Shown piece by piece: positions 17,329-26,597 of a DNA stretch of 64,000 bases. The notes beneath the pieces are model-generated. The model saw only the letters and a program-made list of their open reading frames with translations. It made no database searches and had not been told where the DNA came from. The stretch is taken from positions 1 to 64,000 of the forward strand of contig NZ_JAEEGB010000035.1 of assembly GCF_016316925.1 (NCBI RefSeq). Reading direction: 5' to 3'. A program made the position numbers and the translations under genes. Origin of the DNA: Clostridium aciditolerans (GTDB lineage Bacteria > Bacillota > Clostridia > Clostridiales > Clostridiaceae). Position 1 is the first letter of the stretch. Each line of letters opens with the position of its first letter.

Positions 17329-18351
17329 ATGTTTATTCCAAAGAGAGTAATATTTGAAAAAGGTTCTTTAGATTATGAAATAGGTAAAAATATATATAAT
17401 AAATTTAAGAATAACTCTGATGTGGAAATAATAAAGCTAACCTCTAATAAAGTTAAAGAAAATATTCCTGGTGAAGGGTTGTTTGACTTTTATAGAGAAG
17501 GTAAAAGGACGTTAGTAGTTGGAGTGAAGAAGGGATTTAAGTTTCAATCCTGTAAGCCTTCAGCTCATTATCAATTACCAATAGTGTCTGGTTGCATAGG
17601 ACAATGCCAGTATTGCTACTTAAATACTAATTTAGGTGATAGACCCTATATAAAAATTAATGCCAATTTAGATGATATTCTAGAACAAGCACAAAAATAC
17701 ATAGGTGAAAGATTACCTGAAGAAACGATATTCGAGGGTTCTGCAACATCAGATCCAGTGCCGATAGAACCCTATACTAATGCTTTAAAGAGAACTATTG
17801 AATACTTCGGTAAAAGTGAAAAAGGAAGATTTAGATTTGTTACTAAGTATAGTGATATAGACACACTACTTGATGCAAAACATAATGGCCGCACAGAGAT
17901 AAGATTTACACTGAATACAGATAAGGTAATTAAGGAATATGAAAATAGAACTGCATCAGCTGCTAAAAGGATAGAGGCCTGTGTAAAGGTAGCAAAAGCA
18001 GGGTATCCTATTGGATTTATAATAGCGCCGGTATTCTTATATGATAACTGGAAAGAGGATTATAGAGAGCTATTATTAGAGTTACAAAAGCAGTTGCCAA
18101 ATAATCTAGGATATCCTTTGATGTTTGAGGTTATATCTCATAGGTATACTACGAGAGCTAAGAATATAATATTAGAGGTATTCCCCGATACAACACTGCC
18201 TATGAATGATGAAGACAGAAAATATAAGTATGGACAGTTTGGATATGGTAAATTTGTTTACACAAAAGAGCAGCTGCAGGAAATGAAAGAGTTTTTTAAA
18301 AATGAGATAGAATCAATATTTGAGAATAATATTATAAAATATATAATATGA
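17329..18351 (+). CDS. SPL-family radical SAM protein lacking the catalytic cysteine
   Basis: Closely resembles spore photoproduct lyase, which repairs the UV lesion 5-thyminyl-5,6-dihydrothymine during germination. The radical SAM cluster cysteines are C89, C93 and C96 (CIGQCQYC), and the flanking tyrosines are kept. In B. subtilis SplB the hydrogen-donating Cys141 lies in an EASCTSD motif; here the matching segment reads EGSATSDP with Ala139. Length (340 aa) matches the family end to end. A paralogue of altered activity is more likely than a standard SPL. It has its own ribosome site and terminator. Confidence 0.82.
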   Translation: MFIPKRVIFEKGSLDYEIGKNIYNKFKNNSDVEIIKLTSNKVKENIPGEGLFDFYREGKRTLVVGVKKGFKFQSCKPSAHYQLPIVSGCIGQCQYCYLNTNLGDRPYIKINANLDDILEQAQKYIGERLPEETIFEGSATSDPVPIEPYTNALKRTIEYFGKSEKGRFRFVTKYSDIDTLLDAKHNGRTEIRFTLNTDKVIKEYENRTASAAKRIEACVKVAKAGYPIGFIIAPVFLYDNWKEDYRELLLELQKQLPNNLGYPLMFEVISHRYTTRAKNIILEVFPDTTLPMNDEDRKYKYGQFGYGKFVYTKEQLQEMKEFFKNEIESIFENNIIKYII

Positions 18352-18375
18352 AGTAACCTCGTTATCCAGAGACAT

Positions 18376-18414
18376 AAAAAATCATAGTTACTATTCCAGT
18401 AACTATGATTTTTT
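18376..18414. terminator. Bidirectional terminator
   Basis: A 17-bp perfect stem (18376-18392 with 18398-18414) with a 5-base loop and A/T tracts on both sides. It lies between the converging SPL-like and LysE genes; the stop codon of the minus-strand gene is within the stem. Confidence 0.9.
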
Positions 18415-19014
18415 TACTGTTGTTTTTATTCCAAAAGCAATTAATACTAGTCCTACAATTATGTTCAATGAATTAAGAACAGATGATTCTAAAAAATTAT
18501 TTATAAAACTACCTGAGATTGAAATAACCGTTAGAAAAAATAGGGTTGATAACACTGCACCAAGTCCAAAGGAATACATATCCTTTTGCTGCATATTTTC
18601 TTCAGAAATTTTAGTGGAAAAAACGCCTGCCCAAAACAGTATAGTTAATGGATTAGATAAAGTTAATATAAGAGTTTTTAGAAAAACGCTTTCCATACTT
18701 TGTTTTGTTAGAAAGTTTAAGCTTGGTATTAGGGAAATTCCCCAAACTCCAACTACATTACTTGTACCAAAAATAATAAGTACAAAAGCTCCAAAGTATT
18801 TTATCATTTTCTTTGCTTTTTCATATTTATTAAGTATGGTCCCAATGCCAAAGATTGCTGCCAGTATATATAAACCATCAATAATTGTTACACCGAGTAC
18901 TCCTGTCTCTGCAGTTAAAAAGCCTGAGGAAGCTGCAGTTTGAAAAATAAATAGGCAAATCGGGCCTACTGCAATCTGTAATAACATTCCAAATCGGAAC
19001 CCTTTTAAAATCAT
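18403..19014 (-). CDS. LysE-family transporter
   Basis: Second LysE/RhtB-type exporter of the window: six hydrophobic segments, an N-terminal GMLLQIAVGPICLFIFQ and a central LSNPLTILFWAGVF with the family Asn-Pro. Length (203 aa) is typical. Its start overlaps the histidine kinase stop by four bases (ATGA type), so it is the third gene of a regulator-kinase-exporter operon and probably under that system's control. Confidence 0.88.
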   Translation of the reverse strand: MILKGFRFGMLLQIAVGPICLFIFQTAASSGFLTAETGVLGVTIIDGLYILAAIFGIGTILNKYEKAKKMIKYFGAFVLIIFGTSNVVGVWGISLIPSLNFLTKQSMESVFLKTLILTLSNPLTILFWAGVFSTKISEENMQQKDMYSFGLGAVLSTLFFLTVISISGSFINNFLESSVLNSLNIIVGLVLIAFGIKTTVKKS

Positions 19015-20447
19015 ATAGAACCCCCCTGTCTATAGGTCTTTAGAACTAAGGTTAGAGCAGTACCAATTCCTAATGTGCTCTCTATAGAAATAGAAGCTTC
19101 ATGAATATCTATTATCTGTTTTGCTATGGCCATACCTAAGCCAGAGCCTTCTACTGAAGATGAGGTATTTGTACCTCTATAATATCTTTCGAATATATGA
19201 TTTAAATCCTCAGTAGAAATACCAGTTCCAGTATCTTTTATTTCTATATAAATATCCTCTTTTTTATAAATAGAAATATTAATTTTAACATTTTCATCAT
19301 TATGGATTATTGAGTTAAAAATCAAGTTAACTAAACATCTTTTAAATAAAACTTCATCTACATAGGCAGATATGTTTTCTTCTGGGGCATTAAAATTTAT
19401 CTTTCTATTTGAGTATAAAGGATGATTTAATATTTCTATAACTATATTTTGAAGTAGAATAACTAAATTTACTTCTTTTTTATTTAAGGAAAAGGCTTTA
19501 TTTTTTATCTTATAGGTTAAATTTAAATCGCCGATCAAGCTCTCAATATATAAAGCTTTATCATATATTATATTTGAATAATCTAAAATCTCTTCTTGAG
19601 AAAAACTATATTCATTATCCTTCATAAGCTCTGAATATCCTTTAATAGAGGATAAAGGAGTTTTTATATCATGCGATATAGAAGAAATCCAGGTATCTCT
19701 CATCTTATCTAATTCATCTCGCTTATTTTTATTCTCTCTAAGAGTTATTCCTAAATTATTTAGATTACTAAGCACATTTTTATATATACCTTTTTCTTTA
19801 AAGTTAATGTCGTAAATTCCTTTAGAAAGCTGATTTATGCCATTTATAATATTTTCTAGAGGTTTACCCATTTTCATACCAAACAAAAGATAGGATAAGA
19901 TTATCGCCACAAAGATATTTATACACACTAAAATAATAAATCCATTCCAAGCAAAGCTTTTGATTGCAGAAGGATTAAAGATAAGAGTGTACTTTGCAAT
20001 AGTATTAGTTGGGAACCCTATAATATAAGTAAAACTTTTATTATTAATAACTTTTTCACTTACAAATACAGAGGAATTTGCAATATCATATTTATAAATA
20101 TGTGCAAAATTTATTGGAGTATATATTATAGGGACTTCCTTTGGTTTATCAAAGGAATAAACTTCCTTAAAGTCAGTATCTATTATTTGTATCCATGCAG
20201 AATTTTTTTCAAGCTGTTCTTTACCATCAGCCGTTAAATAAGGTGTATTGTCATTTATACCTATGTGATCAGAAAAATTTAAAGTGAATCTTTGAGGGCT
20301 AAAATAGGACAAATTTTGAGTATATACAATTACTTCAAAATAGATAACTAAATTTAATATAAACTCTACAATAACTATAATTATAAGTGTAACTAAAAAT
20401 TTTCTTGTTATTGATAGATTAGTTTTTAGCTTATTTATAATCTTCAT
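19011..20447 (-). CDS. Sensor histidine kinase
   Basis: Membrane-bound two-component kinase. Transmembrane segments at about residues 16-40 and 165-190 enclose an extracytoplasmic sensor of about 125 residues; HAMP follows, then the phospho-accepting His in SSISHDIKTPLSSIKGY and the ATPase domain (NLIFNSIIHND, DTGTGIS, GSGLGMAIAKQII). It follows the response regulator after one base and overlaps the LysE gene. Facing a lantibiotic-type ABC transporter, it resembles the CprK-type sensors of clostridia; the signal is inferred to be a peptide antibiotic. Confidence 0.9.
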   Translation of the reverse strand: MKIINKLKTNLSITRKFLVTLIIIVIVEFILNLVIYFEVIVYTQNLSYFSPQRFTLNFSDHIGINDNTPYLTADGKEQLEKNSAWIQIIDTDFKEVYSFDKPKEVPIIYTPINFAHIYKYDIANSSVFVSEKVINNKSFTYIIGFPTNTIAKYTLIFNPSAIKSFAWNGFIILVCINIFVAIILSYLLFGMKMGKPLENIINGINQLSKGIYDINFKEKGIYKNVLSNLNNLGITLRENKNKRDELDKMRDTWISSISHDIKTPLSSIKGYSELMKDNEYSFSQEEILDYSNIIYDKALYIESLIGDLNLTYKIKNKAFSLNKKEVNLVILLQNIVIEILNHPLYSNRKINFNAPEENISAYVDEVLFKRCLVNLIFNSIIHNDENVKINISIYKKEDIYIEIKDTGTGISTEDLNHIFERYYRGTNTSSSVEGSGLGMAIAKQIIDIHEASISIESTLGIGTALTLVLKTYRQGGSI

Positions 20448-20448
20448 T

Positions 20449-21165
20449 TTATACTTCCTTTATCAATTTGTATCCTAATCCTTTAATAGTTATTATATGT
20501 TTAGGGTTAGAAGGGTCAGCTTCTATCTTTTCTCTTAGCTTTCTTATGTGCACCATTATGGTGTTGTCATACCCTTCAAAATCGTCTCCCCATACTGCAT
20601 CGCACAGCATTTGTTTACTCAATATTTGATTTGAGTTTTTAGCCATGTAAGATAATAGTGTGTATTCTCTTGGAGTAAGGGAAAGTAGTTCATTATCCTT
20701 TACAACCTCTCCTTTATGTAAATCAATAATTACATTTCCAAAGCTTATTTTCTCTTCTTTTAAAGATAACTCATTTTTTATATATATGTTCCTTCTTAAA
20801 TGAGCCTTGATCCTAAAAGCCACTTCCTTTGGGCTGAAAGGCTTGGTAACATAATCGTCAGCACCTAGCCCTAGGGCTAAAATTTTATCTACATCTTCAG
20901 ATTTGGCTGATAAGAAAACAATTGGAACAAAGGAGAATTCCCGTATTTGTTTGCATACCTCAAAACCATCTATATGGGGCATCATTATATCCAAAACAAT
21001 TAAATCTGGTTTTTCGCTTTTGCATAAGCTAATGCCTTCTAGGCCATTAGTAGCTTTAATTATTCTTCTAAAGCCTTCTTTTTTTAGAACAGTCTCTATA
21101 AGTTTTAAAAGTTCAATTTCATCATCAATTAAAAGGATTTTTCTATCTAAAATTTCATCATACAC
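20449..21165 (-). CDS. OmpR-family response regulator
   Basis: Receiver domain (KILLIDDE acidic pocket; phosphoacceptor Asp in LIVLDIMMPHIDGF; Lys in YVTKPFSP) followed by a winged-helix DNA-binding domain (EYTLLSYMA, WGDDFEGYDNTIMVHIRKLREK). The frame extends to 21327, but GTG 21165 follows AGGAGG and gives the usual 238 aa. One base separates it from the kinase gene. Probable targets are the divergent ABC transporter and its own operon. Confidence 0.92.
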   Translation of the reverse strand: MYDEILDRKILLIDDEIELLKLIETVLKKEGFRRIIKATNGLEGISLCKSEKPDLIVLDIMMPHIDGFEVCKQIREFSFVPIVFLSAKSEDVDKILALGLGADDYVTKPFSPKEVAFRIKAHLRRNIYIKNELSLKEEKISFGNVIIDLHKGEVVKDNELLSLTPREYTLLSYMAKNSNQILSKQMLCDAVWGDDFEGYDNTIMVHIRKLREKIEADPSNPKHIITIKGLGYKLIKEV

Positions 21166-21306
21166 AATTATAGACCTCCTAAGTTTAGATACATAATATC
21201 TGGCATTTTTAATTATAGCATTTATTCTTATATATTTAGCAAGATATTGAAATTTTAAGGTTCCCTTAAGGTTCCAATAAAGATGTGTTAAGTTTGGTAG
21301 CTTAGG

Positions 21307-21510
21307 ATTATAGGGGACAGAGGACAATTGAGAATTGACAGAGGACAGTGAAGGAGGATTTTTCTCCGCTGTGTTGCGAAAAATCTTTAACTTATACTAT
21401 GAGTGGATATTTCGCCTTAGCGAAATGAGCTTAAAAATATAAAAGTTTTCTGACGTAAGGAGGAAAACTCACCTTCATTGTCCTCTGTCCTCTGTCAATT
21501 GTCCTCTAGA
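21307..21510. repeat. MITE-like repeat with GAGGACAATTGA ends
   Basis: The ends carry imperfect inverted copies of GAGGACAATTGA and ACAGAGGACA. Internal sequence TTCTGACGTAAGGAGGA resembles the CTCTGACATAAGGAGGA part of the element at 27562-27683. Non-coding; it lies between the divergent regulator and ABC operons, so promoters may lie on either side. Confidence 0.55.
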
Positions 21511-21595
21511 AATTGCGTCGCATATTTTTTAAATTATTAATTTAAAGTATTAATTCAATAAAACATTTTATTATTAAAGAAAGGTAGGACTAAAA

Positions 21596-22507
21596 ATGTC
21601 ACAATTTATTATTGAAACAAAAAATTTAAATAAAAACTTTGAGGGTTTTAAGGCAGTAAATGAATTAAATTTACAGGTGAAAAAGGGAAGAATATATGGA
21701 TTTCTGGGGCCTAATGGTGCTGGAAAATCTACGACTATCCGTATGCTTTTAGGACTTATGAAACCAACAAGCGGAGAAATAAAAATCTTTCAGAAGAATT
21801 TAAGTGAAAATAAAATGGAGATTTTAAGAAAAATAGGGTCTATTGTAGAAGCACCCTCATATTACGGAAATTTAACTGCATATGAAAATTTACAGGTAAC
21901 AGCAAAGCTTTTAGATATTAATTACAAAACTATTGATGAAGTGCTTGAAATAGTAAGACTTACTGAGTGGAAAAATAAGCAGGTCAAAAAGTTTTCTCTT
22001 GGAATGAAGCAGAGACTGGGCATTGCCCAGGCATTAATTTCAAAACCAGAACTATTAATATTAGATGAGCCAACAAATGGTCTTGATCCTGCAGGAATAC
22101 ATGAAATAAGAGAGCTTATAAAAAGCCTTCCTGCAATCTCAAATATTACAGTAATAATATCCAGCCATATTTTAAGTGAGATAGAGCTTATGGCAGATGA
22201 TATTGGAATCATAAATAAGGGTAAGCTTTTATTTCAAGGAACTCTTGAAGAGCTGCACAGTAGAAGTAAAGGGGAAATTTGCATAGCTTCCCGTAACCTA
22301 GACGAAACAGTGAGAACTTTAAATGATTATGGGTATAGAGCAATAGTAAAAAATAACAGCATATTTATAAAACCTAAAGAAATTAGTGCAGATGAATTAC
22401 TTAAACAATTGATACTAAAAGGCAATAAAATATTCAAATTTGTAGAAGTTGAAAAAAGTCTTGAACAAATATTCATGGATGTTACTGAAGGGGGAAAGGC
22501 TATATGA
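21596..22507 (+). CDS. Lantibiotic-protection-type ABC transporter ATP-binding protein
   Basis: ATPase subunit of a BcrA/CprA/MutF-type exporter. Walker A GPNGAGKST (about residues 38-46), a Q-loop region, signature FSLGMKQRLGIAQAL, Walker B LLILDEPTNGLDPAG and the switch His in ISSHIL are all present. The C-terminal extension of about 80 residues is typical. AAAGG precedes the ATG, and the stop overlaps the next gene. Encoded opposite a two-component system, so likely induced by peptide antibiotics. Confidence 0.92.
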   Translation: MSQFIIETKNLNKNFEGFKAVNELNLQVKKGRIYGFLGPNGAGKSTTIRMLLGLMKPTSGEIKIFQKNLSENKMEILRKIGSIVEAPSYYGNLTAYENLQVTAKLLDINYKTIDEVLEIVRLTEWKNKQVKKFSLGMKQRLGIAQALISKPELLILDEPTNGLDPAGIHEIRELIKSLPAISNITVIISSHILSEIELMADDIGIINKGKLLFQGTLEELHSRSKGEICIASRNLDETVRTLNDYGYRAIVKNNSIFIKPKEISADELLKQLILKGNKIFKFVEVEKSLEQIFMDVTEGGKAI

Positions 22508-23262
22508 GCTTAGCATCAATTTTAAGATCTGAATTTATGAAGTACAAAAGAAGCGCTTTATATAAAGTAGCATTTGCCATTCCTATACTTTCTGTTGTTC
22601 TATTCTTTATAAACTTGCATTTAAGATTTGATTGGTTAACTTCTGGTAAAAAACTTGAACAAGCAATAGAAATGGGTATTAGCGGTAAATTAGGTATACT
22701 AATTTATACAAATCATCTAGGCACATTATGGTTTTTCTTTTTACTTACACTAATCGTTCTACTGTCTGTTATAGTAAATTATGCTGAATACAGTGAAAAT
22801 ACCTGGAAACAGATACTATCAAGGCCAGTAGATAGATGGAAGATATATTTTTCAAAGTGGGTAGTAATTTTTATCTTTACCACTACAGCTATAATCATAA
22901 ATACTCTCGGATTAATAGCCATGAAAAACATCTTTAAGGTAGATGGAAGCTATGCATTAATAGTCAAATATTTTGTATTTCAATTTGCTACTGCTTTAGG
23001 AGTTATAAGTATTCAACAGTTTATTAGCTGTTATATTAAAAATTCTTTGATGGCAGCAGGAATAGGCTTTGTAGCTGTAATGAGTGCCTACATGATGGCT
23101 CAAAGTGAAATTTTGGGAAATATTTTTCCTTACTCATGCTTTTTAAGGGCAATGCCATTTGAAGGTGGAAGTGATTCACAAATAGCAGCGATTTTTGGAG
23201 TAGTTTCCTGTGTTATATGGTTATCCGTAGGAATTTTAGAGTTTAAGAATAGAGAGGTTTAG
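22504..23262 (+). CDS. Lantibiotic immunity ABC permease (first subunit)
   Basis: Membrane subunit with about six hydrophobic segments and the family opening ASILRSEFMKYKRSAL. Overlap with the ATPase stop (ATGA type) shows translational coupling. It resembles MutE/EpiE-type subunits by context and topology, which is a weaker basis than motif evidence. Length (252 aa) is normal. Confidence 0.82.
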   Translation: MSLASILRSEFMKYKRSALYKVAFAIPILSVVLFFINLHLRFDWLTSGKKLEQAIEMGISGKLGILIYTNHLGTLWFFFLLTLIVLLSVIVNYAEYSENTWKQILSRPVDRWKIYFSKWVVIFIFTTTAIIINTLGLIAMKNIFKVDGSYALIVKYFVFQFATALGVISIQQFISCYIKNSLMAAGIGFVAVMSAYMMAQSEILGNIFPYSCFLRAMPFEGGSDSQIAAIFGVVSCVIWLSVGILEFKNREV

Positions 23263-23271
23263 GAGGTTATT

Positions 23272-24006
23272 ATGAAAAAGTTATTAGAAGCAGAGTTATT
23301 AAAGCTAAAACATTCTAACATTCTTGCTTTGATAATGTTTTTGCCACTGTTTTTTGTAGCATTAGGATTTACGAACTTTATAAGGTATAAGGATTTATTT
23401 ACCTCAAAAGGACAAAATATATGGCAGCAGATCTATACTCAAAGTGCAATGTTTTATGGATTATTCATACTTTCTTTATTTGTTACTATAGTAATGGCTA
23501 TAATAGTTAGAATAGAAAATAGTGAAAATAATTTTAGAAGAATTTTAACTCTTTCAGTGAAAAGAAAAGAAATTTATTTAGCAAAGTTTTTGGTGGGAAC
23601 TGGTATTGTATTTCTGAACTTACTTGGGTTTATGCTTATGGTTATAGCAGCAGGAAGTATTTTAGCAGGAACTAGTAAAATGCCTTTGGGTATAGTGTAT
23701 GGTCCTCTATTAGCCTTTGTTGCACTTATTCCAGTTATGGCAATACAATATTATTTAAGCATGAGGTTTTCTAATATAGGAGTTGCATTAGGTATAGGAG
23801 CGGTATTTTCTATTCCTTCAGTATTAATATCTAATACTAAATTTTGGATTTTTTTCCCTTGGACATATTCAGGAAGAGCTATTTTGAGTGGAGCAAATAT
23901 GAATCCTTTTGAAACAGGTTGGTATATGTATGCTATTGGTATAGTTATAGCTTTGTTGTTTACTCTTAGGGGCATGTATGAATTTAGTGAAAAGGATATT
24001 GTGTAA
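23272..24006 (+). CDS. Lantibiotic immunity ABC permease (second subunit)
   Basis: Second membrane subunit, related to the preceding one (opening LLEAELLKLKHSNILALIM; VRIENSENNFRRILTLSV parallels NYAEYSENTWKQILSRPV). About six hydrophobic segments. GGAGG precedes the ATG, nine bases after the first permease. With the ATPase it should form a heteromeric exporter removing lantibiotics from the membrane. A terminator follows. Confidence 0.82.
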   Translation: MKKLLEAELLKLKHSNILALIMFLPLFFVALGFTNFIRYKDLFTSKGQNIWQQIYTQSAMFYGLFILSLFVTIVMAIIVRIENSENNFRRILTLSVKRKEIYLAKFLVGTGIVFLNLLGFMLMVIAAGSILAGTSKMPLGIVYGPLLAFVALIPVMAIQYYLSMRFSNIGVALGIGAVFSIPSVLISNTKFWIFFPWTYSGRAILSGANMNPFETGWYMYAIGIVIALLFTLRGMYEFSEKDIV

Positions 24007-24048
24007 TAGCATTAATATTGCTGACCAATATATTTTGTCAGAAGTTTG

Positions 24049-24079
24049 ATGGAGCATAGGTTTATGCTTCATTTTTTTA
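24049..24079 (+). terminator. Rho-independent terminator
   Basis: A 10-bp stem with one G-U pair (24049-24058 with 24063-24072) and a TTTTTTT tail ends the ABC transporter operon. Confidence 0.85.
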
Positions 24080-24171
24080 TATAAATAATAATATGATATA
24101 TAGTTTATATAAGTTAACAGGCTATCCGCAGCAAGTTAGATACAAGAATTTATAATAATTTTATTTACAAC

Positions 24172-24189
24172 GTAACAGTGTTATGTTAC
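24172..24189. promoter_or_regulatory. Dyad operator candidate before the yhbD-like gene
   Basis: GTAACA and TGTTAC flank a 6-base spacer about 90 bases upstream of the yhbD-like start. The YhbD-like protein has a MerR-type helix-turn-helix, so autoregulation here is possible. Confidence 0.4.
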
Positions 24190-24279
24190 ACTTAATTCAT
24201 GGAAAGTGAATTGATACTTTAAAATAATAAGTAGCATATTTTAACCAAAGCTATAAAGTATTAGAGAGGTGTTTATTAT

Positions 24280-24906
24280 ATGGATCAGGATTTAATATCT
24301 AAAAAGGATCTACTCGAGCTTACGGGTATCTCTTACGGTCAATTATATAGGTGGAAAAGGAAAAATTTAATCCCTGAAGATTGGTTTATTAGGAAGTCTA
24401 CCTTTACAGGACAAGAGACATTTTTCCCAAAGGATAAGATTCTAACAAGGATTGATAAAATAATAAATATGAAGGATGATCTATCATTAGATGATTTGGC
24501 AGATATGTTTTCTCCAAATCCTACTGAAACTATGTTGAATAAAGATGAAGTAGTGAAACGTAACATTGTTTCAAAAGTGACCCTTGACTTTTTTATTGAA
24601 CAGCAGGGATATTCCGAGGAGTTTTCTTTTGAAAAGATACTCTATGCTTATATACTGGAAAAGCTGCTTCAAACAGGTGAAATCAGTCTTGAAGAAGGGA
24701 AAACCCTTCTTCAAGTGTTATCAGATAGCTATAAAAAATTTGAAGGCAAAAACTGTGAATTAATTTTTATTCGTAAATTCGGAATTTCTACATGCTTCTT
24801 GGTTTCAATTCCTAGTGAAACCTACTTCGAAAGCGGTGTGAAGGTTGTTGCTAGATTTAACTTAGCAAATTGTATTGAAGAATTAAAAATTAAAATGAAT
24901 GATTAA
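24280..24906 (+). CDS. yhbD: YhbD-like protein (DUF4004)
   Basis: Matches the B. subtilis YhbD type, always encoded before two polymer-forming proteins as here. The N-terminus is a MerR-like helix-turn-helix (SKKDLLELTGISYGQLYRWK) with a conserved PEDWFIRKSTFTGQETFFP wing; the C-terminal half is a family-specific domain of unknown role. GAGGTG precedes the ATG. The next gene follows after 14 bases. Function unproven; likely a regulator or DNA/cytoskeleton linker. Confidence 0.85.
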   Translation: MDQDLISKKDLLELTGISYGQLYRWKRKNLIPEDWFIRKSTFTGQETFFPKDKILTRIDKIINMKDDLSLDDLADMFSPNPTETMLNKDEVVKRNIVSKVTLDFFIEQQGYSEEFSFEKILYAYILEKLLQTGEISLEEGKTLLQVLSDSYKKFEGKNCELIFIRKFGISTCFLVSIPSETYFESGVKVVARFNLANCIEELKIKMND

Positions 24907-24920
24907 TGGAGGTATATATT

Positions 24921-25661
24921 ATGGAGAATATAGTAAGACATAACCTTAAAATCGCTGGAGAAGGAACTGCATCTGGAGGATTTTATGATAAGATAGCAGT
25001 TAGCGGAAAAGCTGATATAAATGGTGATTTTGATTGCGTTGATTTCAAGATAAGTGGAGCCTGTGATGTTAATGGAAATTTAAAATCAAAAGCTGGAAAA
25101 ATCAGTGGAGAAGTTAAGATAAAAGGAAATCTGGAATCAGAAGAATTCAAAATAAGTGGCAATTCCAATATACAAGGAGATGTTGCAGTAAAAAGAATTA
25201 AAGTTCAAGGTGGAACTAACATTGGAGGCAATATATCATCAGAAGAAGTTAACCTTTTTGGTGAAATGAAGGTTGAAGGTAATTGCAATGCGGAAGTTTT
25301 TCTTTCAAGGGGTGCTTTTACTATAGGCGGCCTATTAAATGCTGGTGAGCTTAACATTGTATTGTACTCAAAATCTAAGGTAACTGAGATAGGCGGAGAA
25401 AAAATTACTATTAAAAAGGGTATAACTTCTAAAATAAAGAAAATCATTAAATCTATTTTTCCACCATCAGATTTATTTGATGTAAAACTATATGCCGAGT
25501 CTATAGAAGGCGATGATATATATTTAGAAGATACTAAAGCTAAAGTTGTACGAGGAAATAATGTTACTATAGGGGAAGGCTGTGAGATCGAGCTTGTAGA
25601 GTATAAAAATAGCTTTGAACAGCTTGGTAATTGCAAAGTTTTAGAAAATAGGAAGGTATAA
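24921..25661 (+). CDS. yhbE: YhbE-like polymer-forming cytoskeletal protein (bactofilin-like)
   Basis: Beta-helical protein with repeated short turns (ISGACDVNGNLKSK, ISGEVKIKGNLESE, ISGNSNIQGDVAVK), the hallmark of bactofilin-type polymer formers. The C-terminus has the YhbE/F element TIEGDDIYLE-like (here SIEGDDIYLEDTKAKVVRG). The first ATG of the frame (24906) overlaps the ribosome site GGAGG, so ATG 24921 is chosen. Paired with a close paralogue downstream. Probably cytosolic or membrane-associated; no signal peptide. Confidence 0.85.
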   Translation: MENIVRHNLKIAGEGTASGGFYDKIAVSGKADINGDFDCVDFKISGACDVNGNLKSKAGKISGEVKIKGNLESEEFKISGNSNIQGDVAVKRIKVQGGTNIGGNISSEEVNLFGEMKVEGNCNAEVFLSRGAFTIGGLLNAGELNIVLYSKSKVTEIGGEKITIKKGITSKIKKIIKSIFPPSDLFDVKLYAESIEGDDIYLEDTKAKVVRGNNVTIGEGCEIELVEYKNSFEQLGNCKVLENRKV

Positions 25662-25686
25662 GGCATTAGTAAAAGGAGGAATTAAA

Positions 25687-26418
25687 ATGGAAAATAGACA
25701 TGATTTAAAGATATCTGGCATGACAACTTCATCTGGAGGATTTTATAAGGATGTAGTGGTTAGTGGAACTGCACGAATAAATGGTGATCTAGATTGTATG
25801 AATGTTAATATTGATGGGCTTTGCAAAATAATCGGTAATGTAAAAGCAAAAGATATAGATATAAATGGGGAAAGTAGACTTGATGGAAACTTAGAATGTG
25901 AAAAAATTAAAGTTAACGGTCATTCGAAGATTAGCGGCAATGCAGTAGTTAAGGATATGGACATTTCTGGCGCTGTTAATATTGATGGAAGCATTTCAGC
26001 GGAGAATATGTCTATTCAAGGTGTTGTAAAAGTTAATGGTAATTGTGATTCTGAAAACTTTGTCTCAAAGGGAGGATTTAATATATCCGGGCTTTTAAAT
26101 TCAGGAAATGTTGAAGTAGAGTTATACACTAAATGCAAAGTAAAAGAAATTGGTGGAGAAAAAATTAATGTAAGAAAGGGTACAGCTTCAATATTCAATA
26201 AGCTTATAAAACCTATTTTTACTATGATGGACATTTATGATGGTCTTACTGCTGAAACCATTGAAGGTGATGATATTTATTTAGAGAATACTAAAGCTAA
26301 AGTAGTAAGAGGAAATAATATAAGAATAGGATCTAACTGCGAAATTGACCTTATAGAGTATAAGAATAGCTTTGAACAGTCTGAGGATACTAATGTTAAA
26401 GAAAATAGAAAAATATAA
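25687..26418 (+). CDS. yhbF: YhbF-like polymer-forming cytoskeletal protein (bactofilin-like)
   Basis: Paralogue of the preceding gene, with the same opening (HDLKISGMTTSSGGFYKD), the same beta-helix repeats and the same end block (TIEGDDIYLENTKAKVVRG, then EYKNSFEQ). AAAAGGAGG precedes ATG 25687. The pair, with YhbD, forms a conserved operon; the two proteins may co-polymerise. A hairpin and repeat region follows. Confidence 0.85.
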   Translation: MENRHDLKISGMTTSSGGFYKDVVVSGTARINGDLDCMNVNIDGLCKIIGNVKAKDIDINGESRLDGNLECEKIKVNGHSKISGNAVVKDMDISGAVNIDGSISAENMSIQGVVKVNGNCDSENFVSKGGFNISGLLNSGNVEVELYTKCKVKEIGGEKINVRKGTASIFNKLIKPIFTMMDIYDGLTAETIEGDDIYLENTKAKVVRGNNIRIGSNCEIDLIEYKNSFEQSEDTNVKENRKI

Positions 26419-26427
26419 ACAGGATTC

Positions 26428-26465
26428 TTGGCTTCAGGTGGAGTTGTAAACTCTATCTGAAGCTT
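26428..26465 (+). terminator. Hairpin after yhbF
   Basis: Arms GCTTCAGGTGGAGTT (26431-26445) and AACTCTATCTGAAGC (26449-26463) pair with two G-U pairs around a 3-base loop. It belongs to the same repeat family as 13350-13440. No long T-run follows, so it may be a recruited repeat acting as a terminator. Confidence 0.5.
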
Positions 26466-26483
26466 AGAAACCGTTATCCAGGG

Positions 26484-26597
26484 TCGTATCGCCACTTATC
26501 CCCAACTTTAAGAAAAGCAGAGAGCCCAATTTTTTGATTTGGTGCGAATTGCTTTCACAGAGTGCGTTGGTTGTTAGTGGCGGTAGACATCGGATAA
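26484..26597. repeat. Dispersed palindromic element, diverged full-length copy
   Basis: CGCCACTTA near the left end and TTAGTGGCG near the right are inverted. Inside is AAGCAGAGAGCCC followed by GGTGCGAATTGCTTTC, and the right end is the reversed TTATCCGATG sequence. It links the AAGCAGAGAGCC and TTATCCGATG sequence families into one element. Confidence 0.6.

Noticed and set aside
25205..25666. 153-codon minus-strand frame opposite the yhbE-like gene
   Set aside because: Mirror of the regular beta-helix codons; no start signal.
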